Positions 16,544 to 25,266 of a stretch of 64,000 nucleotides of DNA are shown here, in pieces. How positions within the stretch are numbered: the stretch's first letter is position 1; the number at the start of each line of letters is the position of its first letter. Source of the stretch: Azospirillum sp. TSO35-2 (lineage in GTDB: Bacteria; Pseudomonadota; Alphaproteobacteria; Azospirillales; Azospirillaceae); contig NZ_LGRA01000021.1 in the NCBI RefSeq assembly GCF_003116095.1, positions 2,444,671 to 2,508,670 on the forward strand. Direction: 5' to 3'. Under the pieces are notes generated by a model. The model had not been told where the DNA came from, searched no databases, and saw only the letters and a program-made list of their open reading frames with translations. The position numbers were made by a program, and so were the translations under genes.

Positions 16544-16680
16544 CGGCGGGCCATCAGAAATTTTCCAGCGCGCCCTAGACGGACAATTGTGTATGCAGTG
16601 TGGCACAGGCTGCGGAATACCTTGGGTTTGCCAACATACAAGGATACATCCGTCTGGTTCGGCCCACTGGAGTTGCCACG

Positions 16681-17079
16681 ATGAGCACGAATTACCGCAA
16701 CACCTTCATCATCGTATCCGCCGACAGCCGAGCGGAAGCGGGGACGACGCCCACCAAGCCCGGAACGGTGGCGAGCCTGCAACTGGCCCTGCTGCTGGAA
16801 CGGCCCTACGCCTTCACCAGCGACGATCTGCTGTTCGAGGTCCACGCGCTGCGCAACCAGATCCCGCAGGACGCGAGAGCTGAGGCGCGCGCCGTCTTCT
16901 TTGCAAAGCCGCAAGCCTGCCTCCGGGCGTCGCCGCTGGTGAAGAGCCATGGTTGGGGCCTCCACCACGACGACGCTGGCAAGGTCGCGGCCTATGGCGT
17001 CGAAACCGACGCCTATTGCGCGCTGTGCGAGCGTCCGGACCTGACCATCGTCCCCGGCATGCGCAGCCGGCGCGGTTGA
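16681..17079 (+). CDS. DUF6157 family protein
   Basis: A 132-residue protein opening MSTNYRNTFIIVSADS and continuing KPGTVASLQLALLLERPYAFTSDDLLFEVHA, the pattern of DUF6157. The C-terminal part has SHGWGLHHDDAGKVAAYG and ends PDLTIVPGMRSRR. The family is widespread and short, and its function is unknown to me. The open frame extends upstream to 16600, but the ATG at 16681 has GGAG about eight bases before it and matches the family N-terminus. It stands between the low-GC lipoprotein and an AraC-type regulator and has ordinary high-GC codon use. Confidence 0.8.
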   Translation: MSTNYRNTFIIVSADSRAEAGTTPTKPGTVASLQLALLLERPYAFTSDDLLFEVHALRNQIPQDARAEARAVFFAKPQACLRASPLVKSHGWGLHHDDAGKVAAYGVETDAYCALCERPDLTIVPGMRSRRG

Positions 17080-17180
17080 CGCCACACTCCCGGTGCAGCG
17101 ATGGGCGGACCGATGGCGGCCGCCGCCGTCCTGTCGTAGGATCGTCGCCACGGGCGATCGGGCAGGAGTGACGACGGGCA

Positions 17181-17999
17181 ATGGCACGTGTTTGCAGGGA
17201 TGCTCACCGCTTCTGGCGGGAATCCGCCCTTCCGCACCTGGAGGCGCGGGCGATCGAAGGCGGGCGGCAGGTCTGTTACGGCTGGCACAGTCATCCGAGC
17301 TTCGCCATCGGGCTGGTGACCGGCGGGTGCAGCGAGTTCCGCATCGGCGGGGACCGCCACATGATTTCGGCCGGCACCACCGTCCTGATGAACCCGGAGG
17401 AGGCGCACGCCTGCAACCCGCTGGACGGCCGCCCCTGGTCCTACCGGATGCTGTACGCCGACGCCGCGTGGCTGGCCGCCGTGCAGGGCGAACCGGTGTT
17501 CCGGCCCTACGCCCCGCCGCTCAGCCGGAATCCGGCGCTGGGCCGGCGTCTGGCCGCGTTGTTCGACCGGCTGCTTGATGGGACCGTCGCCACGACCGCG
17601 AAGGAGGACGCGGCCATCGCCTTTTTCGCCGGGCTGCGCGAGGCGCTGGGGGCGGTGGAGGGCGACAAGGCCGCCGGGGACGCGCACGCGGCGCTGACCC
17701 GCGCGGCCGATTTCATCTCCGCCCATTGCACCCAGCCCCTGCGGCTGGCCGACATCGCGGCGGAGGCGGGTCTGTCGCCCTCCTATCTGGTGCGGGCGTT
17801 CAAGGCGCGCTACGGGTTGACGCCGCACGCCTACCAGATCAACCGCCGCGTCCAGTTCGGACAGCGCGAACTGCGGCGGGGCCGTCCCATCGTCGAGGTG
17901 GCGCTGGACGCCGGCTTCGCCGACCAGGCCCATTTCCAGCGCGCCTTCAAACGGCACGTCGCCGCCACCCCCGGCCAATACACGACAGCGCGGGGGTGA
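17181..17999 (+). CDS. AraC family regulator with cupin-type sensor domain
   Basis: A 272-residue regulator. The N-terminal AraC-binding cupin shows GWHSHPSFAIGLVTGG and a later VLMNPEEAHACNP, which forms the sugar/amino-acid pocket. The C-terminal DNA-binding domain has LRLADIAAEAGLSPSYLVRAF and IVEVALDAGFADQAHFQRAF, ending HVAATPGQY. The adjacent LysE exporter is convergent, with only 31 bases between the stops. AraC/LysE pairs of this kind are common and the regulator may control the exporter. The stop codon lies in the first unit of a 14-bp tandem repeat. Confidence 0.88.
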   Translation: MARVCRDAHRFWRESALPHLEARAIEGGRQVCYGWHSHPSFAIGLVTGGCSEFRIGGDRHMISAGTTVLMNPEEAHACNPLDGRPWSYRMLYADAAWLAAVQGEPVFRPYAPPLSRNPALGRRLAALFDRLLDGTVATTAKEDAAIAFFAGLREALGAVEGDKAAGDAHAALTRAADFISAHCTQPLRLADIAAEAGLSPSYLVRAFKARYGLTPHAYQINRRVQFGQRELRRGRPIVEVALDAGFADQAHFQRAFKRHVAATPGQYTTARG

Positions 18000-18029
18000 G
18001 GGCGCGGGGGTGACGGTGCGGGGGTGACC
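17988..18029. repeat. Three tandem 14-bp units across the araC stop codon
   Basis: Units at 17988-18001, 18002-18015 and 18016-18029 follow the pattern GYGCGGGGGTGASS. Each contains TGA; the first TGA is the actual stop of the regulator. The array fills the gap to the opposing LysE gene. Confidence 0.8.
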
Positions 18030-18030
18030 G

Positions 18031-18621
18031 TCAGGCCGCCAGCCCGATGTTGGCGGCGCTCGCCACCAGGACGGCCGCCATCGCCCGGTTGAACCGGCGC
18101 ATCCGCCGCCGGTCGGCCAGGAGGTGGCGGAGGCGGGAGCCGGCATAGGCCCAGGCGGCGATGGACAGGCAGCAGATCACGAAATAGAGCGCCGCAAACG
18201 GCCAGAGCCGTCCAGGGTCGTCGCCGGTATAGGCTCCGACACCGGCCAGCGCCGCGATCCAGGCCTTGGGGTTGAGCCATTGCATGGCGGCCCCGTTGAT
18301 CGCCGACGGCGACCGGACCGGCGCGTCGGTGGCGATCCGTCCATCGGCGCTCCACAGCCGCCAGGCCATCCAAAGCAGGAAGGCCACGCCGGCCAAGCGG
18401 ATGACGGCTCCGGCCGGCGGCCAGCCGTGCAGAAGCCCGGCCAACCCCAACCCCGCCAGCACCAGCAGCAGGGTGAAACCGACGGTCGCCCCGACGACGT
18501 GGCGCAGACTGGCGCGCAGCCCGTGATGCACGCCGCTGGTCAGGGCCACGACATTGACCGGACCCGGCGAGATCGAGGCGGCCAGCGCGAAGCCGGCCAT
18601 CGACAGATACAGCGTCATCAT
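18031..18621 (-). CDS. LysE family amino-acid exporter
   Basis: A 196-residue inner-membrane protein of the LysE/RhtB superfamily. It has about six helices, the conserved N-terminal GFALAASISPGPVNVVAL, a GATVGFTLLLVLAGLGLAGLL helix and the AMQWLNPKAWIAALA motif around residue 112. Members export basic or neutral amino acids and metabolic by-products; the substrate is not predictable. The upstream DUF2000 gene ends nine bases before its start, so they are probably co-transcribed. Confidence 0.9.
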   Translation of the reverse strand: MMTLYLSMAGFALAASISPGPVNVVALTSGVHHGLRASLRHVVGATVGFTLLLVLAGLGLAGLLHGWPPAGAVIRLAGVAFLLWMAWRLWSADGRIATDAPVRSPSAINGAAMQWLNPKAWIAALAGVGAYTGDDPGRLWPFAALYFVICCLSIAAWAYAGSRLRHLLADRRRMRRFNRAMAAVLVASAANIGLAA

Positions 18622-18630
18622 CGCCCGGCC

Positions 18631-19041
18631 CTATTTCAGCAGCGGCAGGGCGCCGGTCAGCGAACGCACCAGCGCCGCCGGCCCGTGCAGGCACAGGCCG
18701 AGATAGCGCAGCGCCTCCTGCGGCGTGGCGGCGAGCCGGTCGCGGTAGGCGTCGTAGCTCTTGGCGCGCTGGGCGACGTCGGTCATGCCGATCACGCCCA
18801 GCCCGGCGGGTTCATGCTCCGCCGCCCGCTGGCGCAGGCCCTTCAGCCCCTCGGCGTCCGACACCAGGATCGGCATCACGATGGTGGTGATCCCGGGATG
18901 CTCCACGCCGTCGGCATCCCGCAGATCGTCGCCCACCAGCCCGGGCCGCAGTTTTCCGAGCGTCATCGACAGCGCGGCGGCGGTGTTGGCGATCAGCCCC
19001 GGCGGCAGGTCCCGGTCGATGATGAAGGCGCAGCGTGTCAC
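18631..19041 (-). CDS. DUF2000 family protein
   Basis: A 136-residue protein with the DUF2000 pattern: CAFIIDRDLPPGLIANTAA at the N-terminus, then ITTIVMPILVSDAEGLKGLR and YRDRLAATPQEALRYLGLCL. The fold is related to peptidyl-tRNA hydrolase-II-like proteins, but the function is unknown. It is translated nine bases upstream of the LysE-type exporter, and DUF2000 genes are frequently found beside LysE/AraC genes, so a link to the exported amino compound is a reasonable inference only. Confidence 0.85.
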   Translation of the reverse strand: MTRCAFIIDRDLPPGLIANTAAALSMTLGKLRPGLVGDDLRDADGVEHPGITTIVMPILVSDAEGLKGLRQRAAEHEPAGLGVIGMTDVAQRAKSYDAYRDRLAATPQEALRYLGLCLHGPAALVRSLTGALPLLK

Positions 19042-19176
19042 GTCCGGCTTCCCTCTGCTGTGGGTTTGGTGTCAAGCCGGCGGACTGTCGCGGATCGGGC
19101 GGCGCCCGGTATTGAAGGAAATCACCCTCGGCCCGGAACAGGCCGGGGCAGGGGCGGGGCAGGGGACCCGGAAGGA

Positions 19177-19533
19177 TCAGATGCCCACCTCCACCGCGGC
19201 GTTCACCACATAGATCTGCTCGCTGCGGTCGTTCTTGTCGGCCAGGAAGATGCCGCTGGGGGCCAGCATGCCGCCGCCGGTCACATGGATGGTGACGGCA
19301 CCGTAGGGGAAGACCGCCTTCACCGCCTCATGGTCGAGCTGGTCGGCGTCGGCCGGCACGGCCAGATGGACGCGGACCTGCATCCGGCTGGTGTCGCCGT
19401 CGACCAGCCCCCGCATGCCGGGCATCGAGTTGCGCTCGATGGCGTTGCGCACGGCGCGCACGGCGGCCTTGGTGACGTCCTGCCCATGCAGGTCCACCCC
19501 CATGCCGAGTTCCACGAACATCACCCGATTCAT
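19177..19533 (-). CDS. Lin0512 family protein
   Basis: A 118-residue protein of the Lin0512 family (conserved hypothetical). It starts NRVMFVELGMGVDLHGQDVTKAAVRA and has AIERNSMPGMRGL, MQVRVHLAVPADAD and a C-terminal VTGGGMLAPSGIFLADKND. The family has no known reaction. The ATG at 19533 has GGGGA eight bases upstream. It lies about 100 bases downstream of pobA on the same strand, so it may be transcribed with it. Confidence 0.85.
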   Translation of the reverse strand: MNRVMFVELGMGVDLHGQDVTKAAVRAVRNAIERNSMPGMRGLVDGDTSRMQVRVHLAVPADADQLDHEAVKAVFPYGAVTIHVTGGGMLAPSGIFLADKNDRSEQIYVVNAAVEVGI

Positions 19534-19634
19534 CGCATCGTCCCCTGTCTGGCCGTTGGTCGGCTCCCAGCATGACGCCTCGCGGCTCACCGGGCCAGCG
19601 GCCGGACGGGGGGTTTCCGTTGCGTGGAAGACGC

Positions 19635-20864
19635 TCACTCCATCGGCAGGCCGACGTAATTCTCGGCCAGCGCGGTCATCGCGGCGCGGGAATGGACGAC
19701 ATAGTCCAGGTCGGCCAGATGGACGCGCTGCTCGAACGGCGTCTCGTGCGGGTTGCGGTGCAGCATGGTGGTCATGTACCAGGAGAAGCGCTCCGCCTTC
19801 CAGATGCGGCGCAGGCAGGTGGCGCTGTAGCGGTTCAGCCCCTCGGTCGTGCCGGACTTGTAGAAGGCGGTCAGCGCCCGCGACAGCACCAGCACGTCGG
19901 CGACCGCCAGGTTCAGCCCCTTGGCCCCGGTCGGCGGCACGATGTGGGCGGCGTCGCCGGCGATGAACAGGCGGCCGTGCTGCATCGGGTCGCAGACGAA
20001 GCTGCGCATGGCGATGATGCCCTTCTGGAAGATCGGCCCCTCCTTCAGCGTCCAGCCGTCCTTGTCCTCCAGCCGGGTGTGCAGCTCCGCCCAGATGCGG
20101 TCGTCGGACCAGTTGGCGATGTCGTCCTTGGGATCGACCTGGAGGTAGAGCCGCTGCACCTCCGGCGAGCGGGTGCTGAGCAGGGCGAAGCCGCGCTCGT
20201 GGTTGGCGTAGATCAACTCGGGGTGCGACGGCGGCGCCTCGGTCAGGATGCCGAGCCAGCCGAACGGGTAGACGATCTGGTATTCGGTGCGGTCGGCCGC
20301 CGGGATCGCCGGCCGGCTCGGCCCGTGGAAGCCGTCGCAGCCGGCGACATGGTCGCAGCGCAGTTCCTCCAGCGGTCCGTCGGGCGCGCGGCGGAAGCGC
20401 ACGCGCGGCGCCGTGCCGTCGAGGTCGTGAAGCTGGACGTCCGACACGCCGAACAGGATGGTGCCGCCATCCTCCAGCCGGGCGGAGACGAGGTCGCGGA
20501 TCACCTCGTGCTGGGCGTAGACGGTGACGCGCTTGCCGCCGGTCAGCTCGGCCATGTCGATGTGGTGGCTCTCGCGGTCGAAGCGCAGGGTGATGCCGGA
20601 ATGGAAATGGCCCTCGCGCATCATGCGCCCGCCCAGCCCCATGTCGTTCATCAGGTCGACCACCCACTGCTCCAGCACGCCGGCGCGGATGGTGCCCTCG
20701 ATCTCCGCCCGGCTGCGGCTTTCCAGGATCACCGACTCGATGCCCTGGCGGTGCAGCAGATGGGCCAGGAACAGGCCGGCCGGACCGGCGCCGATGATCG
20801 CGACCTGGGTGCGCTCCGGGGGGCGGCCCGGCGTGCCGGCGACGGTCTGGTGGATGGTCGGCAT
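19635..20864 (-). CDS. pobA: 4-hydroxybenzoate 3-monooxygenase PobA
   Basis: A 409-residue flavoprotein that hydroxylates 4-hydroxybenzoate to protocatechuate with NADPH and oxygen. It shows the N-terminal FAD motif VAIIGAGPAGLFLAHLL, the family-specific RIRAGVLEQ-like TIRAGVLEQWVVDLM, the substrate-pocket DGFHGPSRPAIPA and the GDAAHIVPPTGAKGLNLA motif. The length is near 390-400 for characterised PobA. ATG 20864 has GGAGG nine bases upstream; an upstream GTG at 20882 is less likely. A divergent AraC-type regulator and an operator-like dyad lie upstream, the classic pobA/pobR arrangement. No other protocatechuate genes are in the window. Confidence 0.95.
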   Translation of the reverse strand: MPTIHQTVAGTPGRPPERTQVAIIGAGPAGLFLAHLLHRQGIESVILESRSRAEIEGTIRAGVLEQWVVDLMNDMGLGGRMMREGHFHSGITLRFDRESHHIDMAELTGGKRVTVYAQHEVIRDLVSARLEDGGTILFGVSDVQLHDLDGTAPRVRFRRAPDGPLEELRCDHVAGCDGFHGPSRPAIPAADRTEYQIVYPFGWLGILTEAPPSHPELIYANHERGFALLSTRSPEVQRLYLQVDPKDDIANWSDDRIWAELHTRLEDKDGWTLKEGPIFQKGIIAMRSFVCDPMQHGRLFIAGDAAHIVPPTGAKGLNLAVADVLVLSRALTAFYKSGTTEGLNRYSATCLRRIWKAERFSWYMTTMLHRNPHETPFEQRVHLADLDYVVHSRAAMTALAENYVGLPME

Positions 20865-20894
20865 GTCTCTTGTCCTCCTCACGGAATCGGCTGC

Positions 20895-20926
20895 GATGTG
20901 CTGTTTTGCTGATTGTTTTGCACATC
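20895..20926. promoter_or_regulatory. Operator-like dyad with direct repeats between pobA and its regulator
   Basis: GATGTGC (20895-20901) and GCACATC (20920-20926) are perfect 7-base inverted arms. Inside and overlapping them are two direct copies of TGTTTTGC (20902-20909 and 20914-20921), spaced 12 bases start to start. TCAAT-N4-ATTGA follows at 20925-20938. Direct repeats are typical of AraC-type binding sites. Confidence 0.6.
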
Positions 20927-21027
20927 AATCGTTATTGAAGAGAGTAGTCCGCCGCCCGGCCCGCCGGACATAGACGAACCGGCGATAGTCTTGTACTTTT
21001 CATCTCTCCAGACCTTGAGCCCGTGCG

Positions 21028-22041
21028 ATGTCCGCCCCGATCAGCAGCGCCGCCGAACCCATTCCCCGCTATTGGCTCTATGGCGAGCCGCCGGCGGTGC
21101 CGGAGCTGCGCTTCGTCCATGTCGAGACGATCCCGGAGCGGATGCGCTTGCACAATTGGGAGGTCCAGCCCCACCGCCACGATGGGTTGAGCCACGCGCT
21201 GCTGGTCACCGGCGGCGGCGGCCGGCTGACCGCCGACGGGACGGAGGGTTGGTTCCGCGCCCCGGCCTTCGTCGCGGTGCCGGCGCAGGTGGTGCATGGC
21301 TTCCGCTTCGATCCCGGCACCGACGGCTTCGTCCTGACCATGTCGGAGGGGTTCCTGGCCGGCGTGCTGGCCGCCGCGCACGAGGAGGAGCTGCGCGCCG
21401 CGCTCGCCCTGCCGCTGGCCCACGAGCTGGAGGCGGGATCGGCGGAGGCGGTGGCGCTGACCGCCGCCTTCGCCGACATCAGGCGGGAGTTCCGCGCCCA
21501 CCATGTCGGCCGCGCCAGCGCCATCGCCGCCCACGTCACGCTGATGCTGGTCGCCGCCGCCCGGCTGGCGGCGCGGCTGGCGGCGGCGCGGCGGCTGGCG
21601 GAGTCCGGGCGGGCGGGGCAGGGGCCGTCGCCCGACGTGCGGCTGCTCGCCCGGCTGCGGCCGATGATCGACGAACGGTTCCGCGAACATTGGCCGGTGG
21701 AGCGCTACGCCGACGCACTGGGGGTGACGCCCGGCCGGCTGAACGCCGCCTGCCGCCGCGTCACCGGCCTGTCGACCCTGCAGCTGGTCCACGCCCGGCT
21801 GATGCTGGAGGCCCGGCGGTCGCTGATCTACACCAGCCACGGCATGGCGGAGATCGGCTACGCCCTGGGCTTCGAGGACCCCGCCTATTTCTCGCGCTTC
21901 TTCACCAAGCGCGAGGGCCGCTCGCCGCTGGCGTTTCGACAGGAGCAGGGCCGGCAGGATCGGGGGCGTGGAGAGCCGGGGGCGGGACCCAGCCTTGACG
22001 GCAATGACCTTGACCGGGGTGGGGCCGCCTCACCACAGTAG
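21028..22041 (+). CDS. pobR: AraC family regulator, probable PobR
   Basis: A 337-residue regulator with an N-terminal cupin (EVQPHRHDGLSHALLVTGGG and PAQVVHGFRFDPG) and C-terminal AraC helix-turn-helices (ERYADALGVTPGRLNAACRR and AEIGYALGFEDPAYFSRFF). It is divergent from pobA, as AraC-type PobR activators are, and should induce pobA in the presence of 4-hydroxybenzoate. The symbol rests on position and domain type, not on a specific motif. The C-terminal 35 residues after TKREGRSPLAFR are low-complexity and probably dispensable. The central ARLAARLAAARRLAE stretch is an alanine/arginine-rich helix. Confidence 0.78.
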   Translation: MSAPISSAAEPIPRYWLYGEPPAVPELRFVHVETIPERMRLHNWEVQPHRHDGLSHALLVTGGGGRLTADGTEGWFRAPAFVAVPAQVVHGFRFDPGTDGFVLTMSEGFLAGVLAAAHEEELRAALALPLAHELEAGSAEAVALTAAFADIRREFRAHHVGRASAIAAHVTLMLVAAARLAARLAAARRLAESGRAGQGPSPDVRLLARLRPMIDERFREHWPVERYADALGVTPGRLNAACRRVTGLSTLQLVHARLMLEARRSLIYTSHGMAEIGYALGFEDPAYFSRFFTKREGRSPLAFRQEQGRQDRGRGEPGAGPSLDGNDLDRGGAASPQ

Positions 22042-22072
22042 CATCCCTGAAACGCCGGAAGGGAGCGGAGCG

Positions 22073-22918
22073 ATGGACAGGCTCGACGTTGCGGTGCGCC
22101 GGCCGGACCCGGTTGAACAGCCGCCATGGCAGCCGCTGTGGGACCGCCTGCGCGCCGACGCCGCCCGCGTCGCGGCGGAAGAGCCGGCGCTCGCCCCCTT
22201 CCTGGACGAGGCGCTGCTGGCGCGCGACGGCTTCGGCGTGGCGCTCGCCGCCCTGCTGGTGCGCAAGCTGGCCGACCGCAGCATGCCGGAGGAGCGGCTG
22301 GCCGCGGTGGTCCGCAACGCGATGGACGCCGACCCCGGCATCGTCCTGTCCGCCGCCGCCGACCTCGCCGCCATCCTGGCGCGCGACCCGGCGGCCGACG
22401 GCTGCCTGACGCCCTTCCTGTATTTCAAGGGCTTCCACGCCCTGCAATGGCACCGCGTCGCCCATTGGCTGTGGCGGCAGGACCGCCACGACCTCGCCCA
22501 TTTCCTGCAGAGCCGGGTGTCGGAAGCCTTCGCCGTCGACATCCATCCGGCGGTCCCGGTCGGTCGCGGCGTCTTCATCGACCATGGCACCGGCGTGGTG
22601 ATCGGCGAAACCGCGGTGATCGGCAACGACGTCTCGATCCTGCAGAACGTCACGCTGGGCGGCACCGGCAAGGAGCACGGCGACCGCCACCCGAAGGTCC
22701 GCGACGGCGTCCTGCTGTCGGCCGGCGCCAAGGTGCTGGGCAACATCACCATTGGCGCCCACGCCAAGGTCGGCGCCGGCAGCGTCGTGCTGAAGGACGT
22801 CCCCGGCTGCGCCACCGTGGCCGGCGTCCCGGCGCGGGTCGTCGGCTGGTGCCGCGACGAACCGGCCCCGGCCCTGACCATGGACCAGAGCCTGCAGCAG
22901 GGCGACTACAGCATCTGA
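22073..22918 (+). CDS. cysE: Serine O-acetyltransferase
   Basis: A 281-residue enzyme that transfers acetyl from acetyl-CoA to serine, the first step of cysteine synthesis. An N-terminal helical domain (residues 15-150, with YFKGFHALQWHRVAHWL) precedes the left-handed beta-helix (SEAFAVDIHPAVPVGRGVFI, DHGTGVVIGETAVIGND, LGGTGKEHGDRHPKV), where the DHG histidine is catalytic. ATG 22073 has GGAG about five bases upstream. The C-terminal tail extends beyond the hexapeptide region and usually carries cysteine feedback inhibition. It follows the AraC-type gene by 31 bases, but a functional link is not evident. Confidence 0.95.
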   Translation: MDRLDVAVRRPDPVEQPPWQPLWDRLRADAARVAAEEPALAPFLDEALLARDGFGVALAALLVRKLADRSMPEERLAAVVRNAMDADPGIVLSAAADLAAILARDPAADGCLTPFLYFKGFHALQWHRVAHWLWRQDRHDLAHFLQSRVSEAFAVDIHPAVPVGRGVFIDHGTGVVIGETAVIGNDVSILQNVTLGGTGKEHGDRHPKVRDGVLLSAGAKVLGNITIGAHAKVGAGSVVLKDVPGCATVAGVPARVVGWCRDEPAPALTMDQSLQQGDYSI

Positions 22919-23034
22919 CGGTTCCGCTTTGCACATCGCCTGGGGAAGGCGATGATGGCGGCGACACGGTCCAGCCAGCGGTGACGACGGCAGCCGAACG
23001 GCGGGATCGACGCGGCTTGCGAGAGTGGCACCTG

Positions 23035-25221
23035 ATGAGAGCGGTCATTCGCGGTGCGATGGGGTGGCCGGCGCGGTCCCTCGCGATCCTGGCCCTGGTC
23101 GTGATGCTGGCGCCGGCGGCCCTGGCGCAGAGCCCGGCCGGATCGTCGGCACCCTCCGCCCCTCCGCCGGCGCAGGTCCGCCAGCTTCTGGACCTGCTGG
23201 CGGACCCGGCGGTGCGGGTCTGGATCGACGCCCAGCGGACGTCCGGGCCGGTCCCTGCCGCGGCCACGGCGACGGTCGGCTCCCTGGAGGATGCGTTCTG
23301 GATGAGCGGCGCGACGCGCCTCGCCCTGATCCGGCAGCATCTGGAAACACTCGCCGACGCCCTGCCGATGGTGCCGGACGATCTGGCCAACGCCTGGACC
23401 CTCCTGAAGTTCGAGTTCGAGCAGCGCGGACTGCTCAACATCCTGGCGCTGGTCGCCGGCTTCCTGACGCTCGGCCTTGGCACCGAGTGGCTGTTCTGGT
23501 GGGCGACCAAGTCGGCCCGGCGCTGGGTCGTCGAGCATCCGCTCGACACCGTCGGCCAGCGCCTGCGCGCCATCGGCGCGCGCTTCGTCTTCGGCCTGGG
23601 GGTCGTCGCCGCCTTCGCCCTGGGCAGCATCGGCGCCTTCCTGATCTTCGACTGGCCGGTCTTCCTGAAGGAGATCGTGCTCGGCTACCTGATGGTCTTC
23701 GTCGTCGCGCGCGTCGGCATGGTGCTCGGCCGCTTCCTGCTGGCCCCGGCGGCGGAGCGTTTCCGCATCATCCCGATGCCGACGCCGGTCGCCTGGTTCT
23801 GGTACCGCCGGGTGCCGCTGGCCGTGGCGTGGTGGAGCTTCGGCTGGGTCACCCTGCAACTGCTCAAGACCCTGGGCTTTCCGCCGGCCAGCCGCGAACT
23901 GGTCGGCTACGGCTGGGGGCTCGGCCTGCTCGCGCTGGGCCTGAACACGGTGTGGAGCCGGGTGCGCACCGCGCCCGGGACCGCGCCCGAAATCGGGGAT
24001 CAGGGCCGCGATCAGGGTGGGGGTGTCCGCCGCTGGCTGCTGTCGCTGTATCTGGTCGGGCTGTGGGGGCTGTGGGTCGCGCATTTTCCGGGAGCCTTCT
24101 GGATCGCCGTGGTCGCCCTGGTCCTGCCCATCGCCATCGCCCTGGTCCGCCGCGCGGCGATCCATCTGCTCAGCCCACCCGACGGCGCGGCGGTCCCGAC
24201 GCCGACCGTCACCATCGTCTATGTCGAGCGGGGCGCCCGCGCCGTCCTGATCATCGGCGCCACCCTGCTGCTGGCGAGGGTGTGGGACATCGACATGATG
24301 GCGCTGTCCGGGCAGGACGCCGACATCACCCGGTTCCTGCGGGGGGTGGTCCACGCCATCCTGATCGTGCTGGTGGCCGATCTGGTCTGGGGGTTGTTCT
24401 GCGCGGTGGTCGACGGCCGGCTGATGCACGCCCGGCACGGCGACGGCGCGATCAGCGAGGAGGAGGCGCGTCGCAACGCCCGCCTGCGCACCCTGCTGCC
24501 GATCCTGCGCAACATCATGTTCATCGCCCTGCTGGCGATCGCCGGGCTGATGGTGCTGTCGGAGCTGGGGATCGACACCGGCCCGCTCATCGCCGGCGCC
24601 GGCGTGGTCGGCGTCGCCGTCGGCTTCGGCGCCCAGACCCTGGTCAAGGACATCATCAGCGGCATCTTCTACCTGCTGGACGACGCGTTCCACATCGGGG
24701 AATACATCCAGAGCGACCATTACCGCGGGACGGTGGAGTCCTTCAGCCTGCGCTCGGTCAAGCTGCGCCATCACCGCGGCTCGCTCTACACCATCCCGTT
24801 CGGCTCGCTCGGCGCGGTGCAGAACATGAGCCGCGACTGGGTGATCGACAAGATGACGATCAACGTCCCCTATGACACCGATCTCGAACTGGCCAAGAAG
24901 ATCGTCAAGAAGGTCGGACAGATCTTGCTCGAGGATCCGGAGGACGGGCACTTCATCCTCGAAACGCTGAAGATGCAGGGCGTCGAGCAGTTCGGCGATT
25001 TCGCCATCGCCATCCGCATGAAGATCATGACCAAGCCCGGCGAGCAGTTCACCATCCGGCGCAAGGCCTATGCCCTGCTGAAGACGCAGTTCGACGCGAA
25101 CGGCATCCGCTTCGCCGTTCCGACCGTGCGGGTCGCCGGCGATCCCGGCAGCAGCCAGGCCGGCGAGGGCGCGGCGGCCCAGGCCGGCTTGAACCTCGCC
25201 GCCGCGCCGCCGCCCCCCTAA
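23035..25221 (+). CDS. MscS-family mechanosensitive ion channel with extended membrane region
   Basis: A 728-residue protein. A signal peptide (LAILALVVMLAPAALAQ) is followed by a short periplasmic domain (residues 35-125) and about ten membrane helices. The pore-lining helix and vestibule appear late: GVVGVAVGFGAQTLVKDIISGIF, the signature of MscS TM3, near residue 525, then HIGEYIQSDHYRGTVESFSLR and PFGSLGAVQNMSRDW. It should release solutes during osmotic down-shock. The length places it with MscK/MscM- or YbdG-like larger channels. ATG 23035 has GAGAG nine bases upstream; the frame is open for 300 codons before it but that part is a shadow of cysE. Confidence 0.9.
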   Translation: MRAVIRGAMGWPARSLAILALVVMLAPAALAQSPAGSSAPSAPPPAQVRQLLDLLADPAVRVWIDAQRTSGPVPAAATATVGSLEDAFWMSGATRLALIRQHLETLADALPMVPDDLANAWTLLKFEFEQRGLLNILALVAGFLTLGLGTEWLFWWATKSARRWVVEHPLDTVGQRLRAIGARFVFGLGVVAAFALGSIGAFLIFDWPVFLKEIVLGYLMVFVVARVGMVLGRFLLAPAAERFRIIPMPTPVAWFWYRRVPLAVAWWSFGWVTLQLLKTLGFPPASRELVGYGWGLGLLALGLNTVWSRVRTAPGTAPEIGDQGRDQGGGVRRWLLSLYLVGLWGLWVAHFPGAFWIAVVALVLPIAIALVRRAAIHLLSPPDGAAVPTPTVTIVYVERGARAVLIIGATLLLARVWDIDMMALSGQDADITRFLRGVVHAILIVLVADLVWGLFCAVVDGRLMHARHGDGAISEEEARRNARLRTLLPILRNIMFIALLAIAGLMVLSELGIDTGPLIAGAGVVGVAVGFGAQTLVKDIISGIFYLLDDAFHIGEYIQSDHYRGTVESFSLRSVKLRHHRGSLYTIPFGSLGAVQNMSRDWVIDKMTINVPYDTDLELAKKIVKKVGQILLEDPEDGHFILETLKMQGVEQFGDFAIAIRMKIMTKPGEQFTIRRKAYALLKTQFDANGIRFAVPTVRVAGDPGSSQAGEGAAAQAGLNLAAAPPPP

Positions 25222-25266
25222 GGGGGAGCGGGCAGGGGCGTCCGCAAGACGCCCCCGGCAGCGGGA

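Noticed and set aside
19534..20928. Fusion of the Lin0512 protein to a long upstream open frame
   Set aside because: The upstream part is a shadow frame of pobA; the Lin0512 family begins at the ATG at 19533 with its own ribosome site.
22126..23034. Upstream extension of the MscS-type gene
   Set aside because: The in-frame stretch overlaps cysE in another frame and is Arg/Gly-rich; the ATG at 23035 begins a proper signal peptide with a ribosome site.
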